64,000 nt of DNA, from assembly GCF_031877795.1 (NCBI RefSeq), contig NC_133932.1, positions 137,628,841-137,692,840 on the forward strand, read 5' to 3'. A program made the position numbers and the translations under genes. Every line of letters starts with the position of its first letter. Within the stretch, counting starts at the first letter, position 1. This document shows positions 1-8,898 of this stretch, piece after piece. The notes below the pieces were generated by a model, which did no database searches, had not been told where the DNA came from, and was given only the letters and a program-made list of their open reading frames with translations. The DNA comes from Strix aluco. Its lineage: Eukaryota > Chordata > Aves > Strigiformes > Strigidae.

Positions 1-181
1 CGACACCCCGTCCCCCATCTCTGACTGCCGGCCCGGCGGCGCCAAGAGCACCCGCATCCCGCAGCTGGCGGCCAAGAAGAGCCCGGGGGACGAGGACAGC
101 AGCTTGACGGGCGACGAGGTTGACCTCGGCCAGAGCAAGAAAAAGTTCCCCCTAAAGATCTTCAAGAAGCCCAAGAAGTAG
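1..181 (+). CDS. STIM1: STIM1, C-terminal end of last coding exon (partial)
   Basis: The 5' part lies outside the window. Reading from base 2, 59 codons run to a TAG at 179-181. The protein ends KKKFPLKIFKKPKK, nearly the lysine-rich tail of vertebrate STIM1, which binds plasma-membrane phosphoinositides. About 40 residues before the end is TRIP (bases 50-61), the S/T-x-I-P motif by which STIM1 holds the microtubule-end protein EB1. STIM1 is a single-pass ER protein that senses luminal calcium and opens ORAI channels; only the cytosolic tail is seen here. The stretch between the two motifs is acidic and serine-rich, as in the family. RRM1 follows downstream on the same strand, as in human, which supports the call. 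Confidence 0.96.
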   Translation, partial: DTPSPISDCRPGGAKSTRIPQLAAKKSPGDEDSSLTGDEVDLGQSKKKFPLKIFKKPKK

Positions 182-746
182 AGAGAGGAGAGGGAGGGGG
201 GGGGAAGAGGAACCCCCCCCTCAGGAGCGGGACCCACTGGGATGGGGGGCGGCCGTGCAACCGCCCGGCCCCCGCGCCCTCCCTTTCTGAGTCACCTCAC
301 CCAACACCGGCAGCAGGAGGAGCTATTTAAACTTATTTATTTCCTGATCTCTGAGAAGAAAAAAAAAAAAAAAAAGAAAAAAAGGAAAAAAAAAAAAAGA
401 CGAGGACCGCTCCCCCCCCTAAAGAGAACAGCCGCCCTTTCTCCCCTTCGCCTGCTGCAGTCCCTGGCTTTGCTGTGCATGGCTTCCGGTTACTCCTGCC
501 TCTGCTCAGCCACACGGCATTTGGGTTTGGTTTCAATGTGGTTTTTTTTATTTTATTTTTTATTATTATTAATTTTAAATTTCCCCCCCCCCCCCGATTC
601 TTCTGCCTCTTCCAACTTTTGCCCAGGCTGTAGGGAAGGGCGGGGTGATGGGAGCCCCGTGGGGGAGCACTCGTTGGGGTGAGTTCTCTCCTTGTTTCTG
701 TGTCACTTTTCTATGCCCCCGGGGGCCCCCATTGCTGTGACGGTTT

Positions 747-770
747 GGGGGGGGGGGGGGGGGGGGGGGG
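747..770 (+). repeat. 24-base poly-G run
   Basis: Uninterrupted G run seen directly in the STIM1 3' UTR. Such tracts can form G-quadruplexes and are error-prone in sequencing, so the exact length is doubtful. Confidence 0.9.
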
Positions 771-1260
771 AACCCCTGGTTCGTGCGCTCTTGAGAAGCA
801 AGAGCAAGACAAACGCCCTTGGGCAGGGATGGCTCTGCCTGCAGCCCGGTACATCTGCCCCCAGCAGCCCTTCCAAACCCGGGGGGCTCAGCGCGGAGCG
901 GGGGGGCCCCAGGGTGATGGAAGGGGCCGGGTCCAGCCGCCATGTCCACACAAAGAGGGGGGCTCCCGGGTGGGGGCGCAGGAGCCTCAGAGTGTCCTTG
1001 CCCTCCCCTGACTCCGTCCCCCTGAGGCTGGGTGTGGGGGTTCTATGCCCCCCCCCCCCCCCCCGAGGACCGCGGGGATGGAGGGGGCTGAGTCTGGCCC
1101 AAGGCGCTGCCCGGGGCTCAGCCGCTCTCCCATCCTCCCTCGCAGGCTGCGGGTCCCGTCCTGCGGCTCAGAGCCCTCATCTCGGCACGATTCCCCCCCC
1201 CTCGCAGCCTTGGCCGCTGTGGGGATTCCCCGGTTCAGGGCAGGAACTGGGGGCTCAGCG

Positions 1261-1631
1261 TTGCTCCGTCCCAGGGTTGAGCCTGTCCCAGAGCTGAGCT
1301 TTGCTCTGTCCAAGGGCTGAGCCCATCCCAGGGCCGAGCTTTGCTCCATCCCAGGGCTGAGATCTGCTCTATCCCAAGGCTGAAGCCCATCCCCAGGGCC
1401 AAGCTTTGCTTCATCCCAGGGCTGAGCATCCCCGGGCCAAGCTTTGTTCCGTCCCAGAGCTGAGCCCATCCCAGGGCCAAGCTTTGTTCTGTCCCAGAGC
1501 TGAGCCTGTCCTAGGGCCAAGCTTTGCTCCATCCCGGGGCTGAGCTCTGCTCTATCCAAAGGCTGAAGCCCGTCCCAGGGCCGAGCTTTGCTCCATCCCA
1601 GGGCCGAGCTTTGCTCTGTCGAGGGCCGAGC
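1261..1631 (+). repeat. Minisatellite in STIM1 3' UTR
   Basis: A degenerate tandem array built on a half-unit of about 21 bases, roughly GCTTTGCTCCATCCCAGGGC, with TGAGC spacers. About 16 to 18 half-units can be followed, in pairs of about 42 bases, with substitutions and small length changes. Translated frames across it give repetitive peptides with no family resemblance, so I treat it as non-coding. Confidence 0.88.
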
Positions 1632-2380
1632 CCAGCTCCCCCAGGCTCAGCTCTGCAGCCCCTGCCCGCAGCACCCAGTGCCGGGGCTGGCGGAGGAGCC
1701 CCCGGCCGTTCTCCCGCATCCCTCGAGGCTGCTGCCGGCACGACCCGACTTCCCCCCCACACCCCCGAGCTCCTGGCCAGGCCGGGGGTCCCTGCCCGCC
1801 CCGTCCCCCATCCCCGGGGGTGGGTGCTGCCTGCGAGGGCAGAGGAGGAGGCAGGAGGGCAGGGGAGGACAAGGAGGCAGGGCAGGACGCTGAAAGCCCC
1901 CCGGGGCCTTGCTTTATGCCAGAGTAATCTATCCAGGTGTACACTGACAATACAGGAAGGGCTATAAAAGGTGGTTTTTTTGTTCCGTAGGTGGTTAGAC
2001 GATTCCACTGTTGCTTTGAGATAAGTGAAAAATGCCTCTAAATGACTAAGTGCCTGCATTTCCCCGAGGCGCGGGGATGGGGGGGGGACACGCCGCGTCG
2101 CTTGGCCCCCACGGTCGGGGCTGCACCCCGCCGCCGCGGGCACCCCAGGAACGGGGCTGGTGGCCGGGGGGGGGGTGGGGGGGGGGTGGGCTGTGGGCGC
2201 CCCACGAGCACCCAGGCTGGAGCCAGGGGCCCGGTGGTGCTGCTGGTGGTGGCAGAGACCTGTGGATGCTTCTGGAGAAGGGGTTGGGGATCCACCAAAC
2301 GGCAACTGTTGACGCATCTGCCAACTCTTTGATTTTTTTTTTTTTTTTTTTTTTTGGTCATTTCATAAGAATTTAAATCC

Positions 2381-2386
2381 AATAAA
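2381..2386 (+). promoter_or_regulatory. STIM1: Poly(A) signal of STIM1
   Basis: AATAAA in an AT-rich context directly after the T run, followed by a T-rich stretch at about 2393-2401. It is the first canonical signal downstream of the STIM1 stop codon. Confidence 0.7.
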
Positions 2387-2405
2387 GCATGTAGTCTATT
2401 TTACG

Positions 2406-2859
2406 AGCCGGTGCCTGCTGCTCTCTTCTTCCAGCCCCTCCCCAGGCCGCAGAGCTGGGGTCCCATCTCCGGGGTGGGGGGGGTGGGGGGATCGGGGCAC
2501 TGGGGATTCCATGGGGACCCCAGTAGCTAGCCTGGCTGGCGGAGAAGGGGGGACAGAAGAGCACCCCAGTTTTCCCCCACCTGGCCCCCTGGGCCCTGAG
2601 CAGAGTCCTCTCCCGTGGGGTCTGGATCAGGCACTTCTGCTCTGCGCCAAAACTAACCCTGTGCCGCACCAGGGTTAAAAACGCCTCCCTGGAGCCCCCC
2701 CGCAGCTTCCCCGCGAGGAACCAGCTCCTGGCCTGGCCAGGGGCAACCCCAGCCCCTGGGCAGAGCCTCACCTCGCTCACTCGCACCCCTCTGCTCCCAC
2801 AGCCTGGGCCAGCCTGGCGCTGAGCCCCGAGGCAGGCAGCAGGATGAGGCCCCATGGAG
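2406..2859. other. Spacer between STIM1 and the tandem array
   Basis: GC-rich single-copy sequence with no recognisable gene, RNA or transposon. It carries neither the LTR nor the long minisatellite that precedes units 2-4, so the left edge of the array differs from its internal junctions. Confidence 0.6.
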
Positions 2860-2950
2860 TATCTGGCCCCCAGCCCCAGTATCAAGACCCCAGCCTCAGT
2901 ATCAGGACCCCATTCTGTGTATCGGGACACCGGTCCCAGTATCAAGACCC

Positions 2951-3590
2951 ATCAGAGCTGCAAAAACGACGTCCTTGGGCACAATCCTGTCCGAGGCCCC
3001 TCACAGCAATGAGCACCAACTGCTGGCAGCCATCGGCTAGCAGGCATGCGCTCCCCCCTTTTCTTGAGACTTTGGGCTCACAAATCCAAGCTCTCAGCAC
3101 TCAACACCCAAACCTCAGTTTGCGGCAGAAAAAGAGCCGCCGTCGCTGTGGCACAAGAGTCAGAGGTCCCTCAGCCGGAGCGGATGCGGTCGTTCCTTTG
3201 GCCAGTGCTGATCAGTAAATGGCAAGTATGGAAGCACAGAGGGATCGGCGGGCAACGCCCCGCTACTCGCTCCCCCCGCATTGGGACGGGACACAAAGAT
3301 GGTCCCGTGAAGGTTCCTACGTGGATCTCGGGCGTTACACGCAGGCAGGCAGAAAGCGCCACGTCCCAACGCGCCGGGGCCTGGCCTCAGCTACGGGGTC
3401 TCTCAGCTACGTTGGCCCCGGGGACCTGAGCGGTTTGGCTCTGGGCCTACAAGCGTGCCGTGCCGTGCCGTGCCGACACAGGGGTCCCTGATTTCGAGGG
3501 GGACACCCCAGCCCCTCCTGAGCCCCTCGCAGGGGGAAGGGCGTGGCAGTGGGGGCTGCCGGGTGTCACCGGGTGTCACTCTGCCCACCC
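2951..3590 (+). other. Upstream region of the unrecognised gene, unit 1
   Basis: About 640 bases between the minisatellite remnant and the promoter, also present at about 9931-10570, 16911-17551 and 23891-24531. No gene is recognised. A short CCGTG tandem repeat (about 3457-3475) and two GGGTGTCAC repeats (about 3561-3579) are visible. Unit 1 is most diverged from the others here. Confidence 0.6.
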
Positions 3591-3592
3591 TG

Positions 3593-3635
3593 TGATGTCA
3601 CAAAGGGGGCTCCGCCCGCCTGCCCCACTATAAAA
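3593..3635 (+). promoter_or_regulatory. Promoter of unrecognised gene, unit 1: CRE-like site, GC box, TATA box
   Basis: TGATGTCA (3593-3600, one base from the CRE TGACGTCA), a GC-box-like CTCCGCCCGCC and TATAAAA (3629-3635) lie within 45 bases. A start site about 25-31 bases after the TATA box would leave only some 3-9 bases of leader before the ATG at 3663. A compact TATA plus CRE-like promoter is common in spermatid-expressed genes driven by CREM; applying that here is inference. Confidence 0.7.
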
Positions 3636-3662
3636 GGCCGCAGCCGCACTGGGCCCACAGTC

Positions 3663-4810
3663 ATGGCGCGTGGCAACGGGCCCACCCTGGCCCAGAGGCT
3701 CCCGCTACTGATGCTCAACGTGCTGCTCGTCCTGAGCAATGCCACGTCGAGGGCCAAGAGCTTCTGTGTAGGTGACGCTGCACCGTGCTGTGCCGGGGGG
3801 GTGGGATGCTGTTGGGTGGTGGTGGGGGCTGTGGTGTGGGCCTGAGAGCTGCTCCCATCTCACCCAGCTCTTGGGGTCCTGCAGGAGATGAGGAAAAAGG
3901 AGAAACGTTGCAGAAGGAGAGCGAAAGCCCAGATGCAGAAGCCAAGTGCTGAGCGGTCACGGTCCCGAGCACCCTGCAAACGGCCGACACCCCACGGCAG
4001 GCCTGAGCAAACTCCATCTCCTTCCTGGGCGGCTTCTCCACCGACAGAGAGAGGAATGAAGGAGCCCGCACCGACCCTGGAGACATGGTGAGTGCCGGGG
4101 GAGACCCCTAGATCCTGCCCCAGCCCCTCAGCCCGTGCCCTGCCCGTCCCGCCGGAGGGGCCGGCTCGGTGCAGCAGGTTCACTCCCCTCTGCTCCTCTG
4201 CAGTGCCATCGCGAAGGCGCCAAGCACGGGCGACCTGTGGCAGCGGCTACCCAGGAGGATGTACTCCTCAAGCCCCCCCTTGATGTCCAGCTCCGTTTCC
4301 TTGGACAGCTTCTTCTGTGACCCGCCCAGGCAGCGCTTGTATCAGCCGCATTGGATACACTCCTCGACGAGTGGCTCCATTTCATCAGGGGACAGCTGCT
4401 TCTGCATCCCGGAGTGCCCCGAGGACAATCAGGGGCTGGTCGCAACAGCGGGCGGCGATGGGACCCTCCCCAAGGAGGGCCTCCAGCCCCCCACCTGCAG
4501 GGAGGTGGAGGCGAAGCTGCTGCAGCCAGGAGCCAAAATGTGGCTCAATGGGCAGAGAGTGGAGCTGCCACGGGGGCTCCTGGACACAGACGAGGCTGTG
4601 GATGGGGACAAGATCAGGAGGAACAACGTGGCACCGGACAGAAGTGCCCGGCTCTGGAGGTGTCTCAAGGCCTGCTGGAATGGTGCTTACAGTCCTCCTG
4701 CTGCTGCTGCTTCCCCAAGCCCCCGAGGTGACAACGCTGGTCCCAGAGGAGCAACGGGCACCCTGGAGACAGCAGACGGGGGTGTAGGGCTGGGAACCTC
4801 CCTGGGCTGA
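3663..4810 (+). CDS. Unrecognised three-exon gene with signal-like N-terminus, unit 1
   Basis: I do not recognise the product. Proposed exons are 3663-3767, 3885-4087 and 4204-4810, all with GT/AG introns in phase, giving 304 residues. A second in-frame choice for intron 1 (donor after 3771, acceptor after 3867) gives 311. The protein starts MARGNGPTLAQR, then a hydrophobic stretch (LPLLMLNVLLVLS, about residues 13-25) that could be a signal peptide or anchor. Exon 2 is very basic (RKKEKRCRRRAKAQ). Exon 3 is Ser/Pro/Cys-rich with a CFCIPEC cluster, then a conserved-looking core (MWLNGQRVELPRGLLDTDE) and a Gly/Ala-rich tail. ATTAAA at 4832-4837 is a likely poly(A) signal. The frame choice rests on splice phase and the long exon-3 frame. 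The partner gene on the minus strand ends about 690 bases away, tail to tail. Confidence 0.6.
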
Positions 4811-4837
4811 CCCCACCTTATACCATAAAAAATTAAA

Positions 4838-5500
4838 TGATCTTTTCTCCATCCCTGGTGCCGTGGTTCTTCCACCCAGCCCTTGATGCGCCTTCTCCCC
4901 CGTCCCACTGCCAAACCTCCCCTTTGCTGACCTCCCCCTCCTCTGCCGGGTCTCCCCCAGGTCCTGGCTCCGAGCTCCCCCGGGCTTCGTCCCCTCTGTC
5001 CGGCCCCGCGTCCGTAAGCACCACAATGGGGACATTTTCTTGGCCCAGAGCTGCTCCTGCCAGAGCAGGCAGGGACTGTGCCTGCCTGCACCCTGCCTCC
5101 TGACCCCCTCCAGAGCCTGGGGGCTGCGGGTCAGGGGCCGACCCCCTGGTATGCCCCCACCAGCTATATGCCCCCAGGTACCATGCAGCAGAGCGTCTCT
5201 CTGGCTGGGTAGGGCAGCAGATGCTGGGGGGACACGGAGCGGGGCCAGACAGGGACCGGCACCCCCGGGAGCAGCAGCTAGAACTCGGGGCACCACAGGG
5301 CTTTGTTTTGGGGGATGGGAAACCCCTCCTGAGCTGCACCAATCCTCGCGGGAAATGCTCTGCCCACTCACCCCCCCTCCGCTGCAGAGCTCCAGATGGC
5401 ACCACAAGGGCTGGGCACAGCCCCATTCACGGAAGGATCCCGCCAGCCCTCAGGGCAGTGACACCCCGCAACCTCCCCAGCCCCCAGCCCCCCGGCAGGA
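4838..5500. other. Gap between the convergent genes, unit 1
   Basis: Between the two facing poly(A) signals I see no gene or repeat. Its copies lie at about 11818-12480, 18799-19461 and 25779-26441. Long open frames here are by-products of high GC content. Confidence 0.6.
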
Positions 5501-5763
5501 GAGGGAGGACACAGTCCAGGGTTTATTTGGTTTTTGTTGGGTTTCTTGGGTGGGACGTGGAATGGGATGATGTGGCCCTGGCTGGGGTGGCGGTCCCGCT
5601 GTCAGGTTCCTCTTGCCTGGTGCTGGTGGAGCTCCCATCCTGCAGCTATGGGGGGGCCAGGGACGAGCCACTCTCGTGGGACACCCATGGCCACCATCGT
5701 CCCCAGAGCGGGCGGGGGGGTTGTGGGCAGTGGGTGCATCAGGGTGATGCGTCCAGGGGGCCG

Positions 5764-7380
5764 TCAGGCAGCTTGGCCCAGGACCAGCACGCTCATGAGG
5801 AAGACCATGAGGAAGAAGACCCACATGAAGAAGCGGTCCATCACCTTGGCCACCTTCTTCCACTCGCCGGTCCGGCACTGGGCGGCTCGGTGGCGTCGGA
5901 AGCAGCCGGCAATGTAGCCAACGTTCCTCAGCAGCCCATCGTGGTGGCACAGGCAGCGGTCCCAGGGACAACCTCTGGCCTCAGCACCCACTTCCCCCTC
6001 GCCAGGGCTCTCCCCCAGCCCTGCAGCGTCCCCTCCGTCTGCCCGCTCGCCCAGAGCCCGCCGGGGGCTCTTGCAGCTCTCGCCCACCTCGTAGACACAG
6101 CAGAGCCGGGCCATGTGGTGCAGGATGAGCCGCCTGGCCCAGGGGGGCACAGGCCGGGCCCCCGGGCTGCAGTGGTGGACGCTCATGATGAAGATTGTCA
6201 ACGCAGTTGAGGCCGTGATCATGGTCATGGTGGCGATGTAGTACTTCCCTGCGTGGGCAACGGACAGGGATGCTGCGAAGGGGTAGAGACCCCCACCCTC
6301 CCCTCCCCACGCCACAGCCACCCTCGCATGGGTGCTGCCCATCCATCCCCTCGTGGGTCCCATGGGAGGGTTCTGGGTGCTGTCGAGGCTCACCGATGAG
6401 CGGGACGCTCTCCAAGGGCGGCATGCTCTCTGCCACCAACAGCTGGAAGACGGTGAGGGCCAGCAACACCGTCACCCCCAGTGAGACCTTCTCCCCCGAG
6501 TCGGCTGGCAGGTAGAAGCTGAGCAGCGCCAGGAAGGAGACCATGATGCAGGGCAGGAGCAGGTTGAAGATGTAGAAGGAGGCGTGGCGGCGGAGGAGCA
6601 GGGTGTAGGTGACATCAGGGTAGGGCTCGGAGCAGCAGCCGTAGGTGATGACGTTCCTCGTGGCCGGCATGCCCAGCACCTCCCACTCCACGTTCTCCAC
6701 GAAATCCGTCAGGTCCGCGGTGTCCAGGCGGTTGTGGAGGTCAATCTGGTTCCCGTTGTAGGTCCAGGAGCCAAAGGTGAGGCGGCAGCGCTGCCCGTCA
6801 AAGGGGAAGTAGGAGACGTCCACCTTGCAGGAGCTCTTGGTGATGGCAGGCGAGTCCCACATGATGAGCTCGTCAGAGCGCAGCACCACGTTGGTCTCCA
6901 TTGAGCCACCGAAGCGGTCGTCAGCGCTGGGGGAGGGACGGCCGTAGGGCCGGGATGGCCCCGAGCCCCACGTGGGCCAGGGCTTTGCAGGGCCAAGCGC
7001 CTGCCCCCAACGCTGTGTCCCCTCCCTGCATCACCCTGCCCCCCAAAGTGTGGGCTCGGTGGTGCTGGCCCCCCCCACCCTCATCACCCACACTGGGACC
7101 CGCCCCGTGCAGCCCCAAGGTTGGAAATACCTCCCGTGCAGCCCCTCCCCAGTCCCAGCCTGAGCCCTCCCAGCTCCGGGAGCCGTTGGGGGCGGGGGGG
7201 GGTGTGTGTGTCCAGCACAACCCACTTGTTGTAGAGGATGATGTCCGGCTGCCAGACGTAGCTGCTGGGGATGCGGATGCTGTCGATGCCGCCGTAGGTG
7301 TCCTTGTCCCAGGCGAGGTGGGCGTCCAGCCAGGCCTGGCGGACCCACAGGTAGGTGGTGAGGACCTGGTTCCTCTCGTC
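5764..7380 (-). CDS. CHRNA10: CHRNA10-like nicotinic receptor alpha subunit, exons 3-5 only, unit 1
   Basis: Exons in order are 7380-7226, 6926-6394 and 6248-5764: 155, 533 and 485 nt, in phase, 390 codons plus stop. The family forms pentameric acetylcholine-gated channels; alpha10 pairs with alpha9 in hair cells. Seen here: YLWVRQ (loop D), WQPDII, the Cys-loop with 13 residues between its cysteines, the vicinal pair in [12 protein letters not shown] that marks alpha subunits, TM1, TM2 ([19 protein letters not shown]), TM3 and a C-terminal TM4 ([18 protein letters not shown]). Sequence resembles alpha9/alpha10; the STIM1-RRM1 location favours alpha10. The signal-peptide exon and the next exon (about 60 residues) are absent; CR1 sequence begins about 150 bases upstream of exon 3. 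Unit 1 alone reads SDELIMW where units 2-4 read SDGLIMW, and GCPWDR where they read GCPRDR. AATAAA on - at 5527-5522 is the likely poly(A) signal. Confidence 0.85.
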
Positions 7381-7526
7381 CTGCCGAGGGCAGCGGGTGG
7401 GTGCAGGGGACAGACCCTGGTGCCACCCACACCCCCCCGTCAGTCCCCAACACTCTGCGAGGGTTCCGGAGGGGCTGAGCTGCCTTCAAGGGTGCTGCTT
7501 TTGGGGTGGGGGTGGAGAGATCTGAG

Positions 7527-8106
7527 TCACAGAATCCCAGAATCATCGAGGTTGGAACAGCCCTTGAAGCTCCTCCAGTCCAACCATGAACCTCACCCTG
7601 ACCGTTCCCAACTCCACCAGATCCCTCAGCGCTGGGTCAGCCCGACTCTTCAACCCCTCCAGGGATGGGGACTCCCCCCCTGCCCTGGGCAGCCCATTCC
7701 AACGCCCAACAACCCCTTCTGCAAAGAAATCCTTCCTAAGAGCCAGTCTGACCCTGCCCTGGCGCAGCTTGAGGCCATTCCCTCTTGTCCTGGGGCTGGT
7801 TCCTTGGCTCAAGAGACTCATCCCCCCTCTCTGCACCCTCCTCTCAGGGAGTTGGAGAGGGCCAGGAGGTCTCCCCTCAGCCTCCTCTTCTCCACACTAA
7901 ACCCCCCCAGTTCCCTCAGCCGCTCCCCATCACACCTGTGCTCCAGACCCTGCACCAGCTCCGTTGCCCTTCTCTGGACACGCTCATTCATCCCGGCCCC
8001 CTGGCTCCAGCCTTTTCTCTCTCTTGGGGAAGGAACAGCGTTGCCTCTCCTGCCCCGTCCCTGTGCCCATCCCTGTGCCCAGCGCAGACGTCTGCACTGC
8101 TGGCTC
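7527..8106 (-). mobile_element. CR1 LINE fragment a, unit 1
   Basis: Minus-oriented 3' part of a CR1. The element's 3' end is at the left (CACAGAATCCCAGAATC). The minus strand translates to the typical CR1 C-terminal pieces such as [19 protein letters not shown] and [18 protein letters not shown]. It is 5'-truncated, the normal state of CR1 copies, and sits just upstream of CHRNA10-like exon 3. Confidence 0.92.
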
Positions 8107-8898
8107 ATAGAATCACAGAATCCCAGAATCCTTCAGGTTGGAAAAGCCCCTCGGGATCATCGAGTCCAACCCTCAGCCTGACTCTACAAAGTTCTCCCCT
8201 ACCCCACATCCCCCCACAGCTCATCCAAACGGCCCTTAAACACACCCAGGGAGGGGGACTCCACCCCCTCCCTGGGCAGCCTATTCCACTCTCTGACCAC
8301 TCTTGCTGGGAAACATTTTTTCCTCATGCCCAGTCTGAACCTCCCCTGTTGCAGTTTAAAGCCGTTCCCTCTTGTTCTGTCACTAATTCCCTGGGAGAAG
8401 AGACCAGCACCAACCTCTCTACAACGTCCTTTCAGGGAGCTGTAGAGAGTGATGAGGTCTCCCCTCACCTTCTCCTCCTCACACTGAACAGTCCCAGCTC
8501 CTTCAATCTCTCCTCACAGGATTTATTCTCCAGGCCCTTCCCCAGCCTCGTTGCCCTCCTCTGCACTCGCTCCAGCCCCTCGAGATCTCTCTGGTATTGA
8601 GGTGCCCAAAACTGGACACAACCCTCCAGGTGTGGCCTCACCAGTGCAGAGCACAGGGGGACTGTCACCTCCCTGCTTCTGCTGGTCACACTATTGCTGA
8701 TCCAAGCCAGGATGCCGTTGGCTTTCTTGGCCACCCGGGCACACTGCTGGCTCCTGTTCAGCTGCTTGTCAGTGAGAACCCCCAGATCCTTCTCTTCCAG
8801 ACAGCTCCAGCCACCCCTCCCCAAGCCTGTAGCCATGCAGGGGGTTGTTGTGTCCCAAGTGCAGGACCTGGCACTTGGCCTTGTTGAAGCTCATGACT
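8107..8898 (-). mobile_element. CR1 LINE fragment b, unit 1
   Basis: A second CR1 in the same orientation abuts fragment a. It begins with the A/T-rich CR1 3' end (ATAGAATCACAGAATCCCAG). On the minus strand it encodes the end of the reverse-transcriptase protein ([38 protein letters not shown]). It stops exactly where the LTR starts. Unit 1 shares several variants here with unit 4 rather than with units 2 and 3. Confidence 0.92.

Larger units (their letters stand above)
182..2405 (+). other. STIM1: STIM1 3' untranslated region
   Basis: No open frame here looks like a protein. The stretch is rich in homopolymers: an A-rich block at 359-398, a T-rich block near 541-575, C runs near 584-595 and 1051-1064, a 24-base G run at 747-770 and a T run near 2333-2355. 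It ends just after an AATAAA at 2381-2386. I read it as one long 3' UTR because no other gene start or poly(A) signal intervenes; the exact cleavage site (about 2400-2405) is a guess. Confidence 0.75.

Noticed and set aside
242-682. Open frame in the STIM1 3' UTR with a poly-lysine stretch
   Set aside because: Produced by A-rich and C-rich homopolymers directly after a well-supported stop codon.
987-2317. Repetitive minus-strand peptides with GMEQSSALG-type repeats
   Set aside because: They are translations of the 21/42-base minisatellite and its surroundings, not of a protein family.
4385-5407. 340-codon open frame on - across exon 3 of the unrecognised gene
   Set aside because: No splice or family support, and it crosses both facing poly(A) regions. 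The + reading joins in phase with two upstream exons.
5221-6210. 329-codon open frame on + in each unit
   Set aside because: It overlaps the CHRNA10-like last exon in antisense. The minus-strand reading has clear receptor motifs and splice sites.
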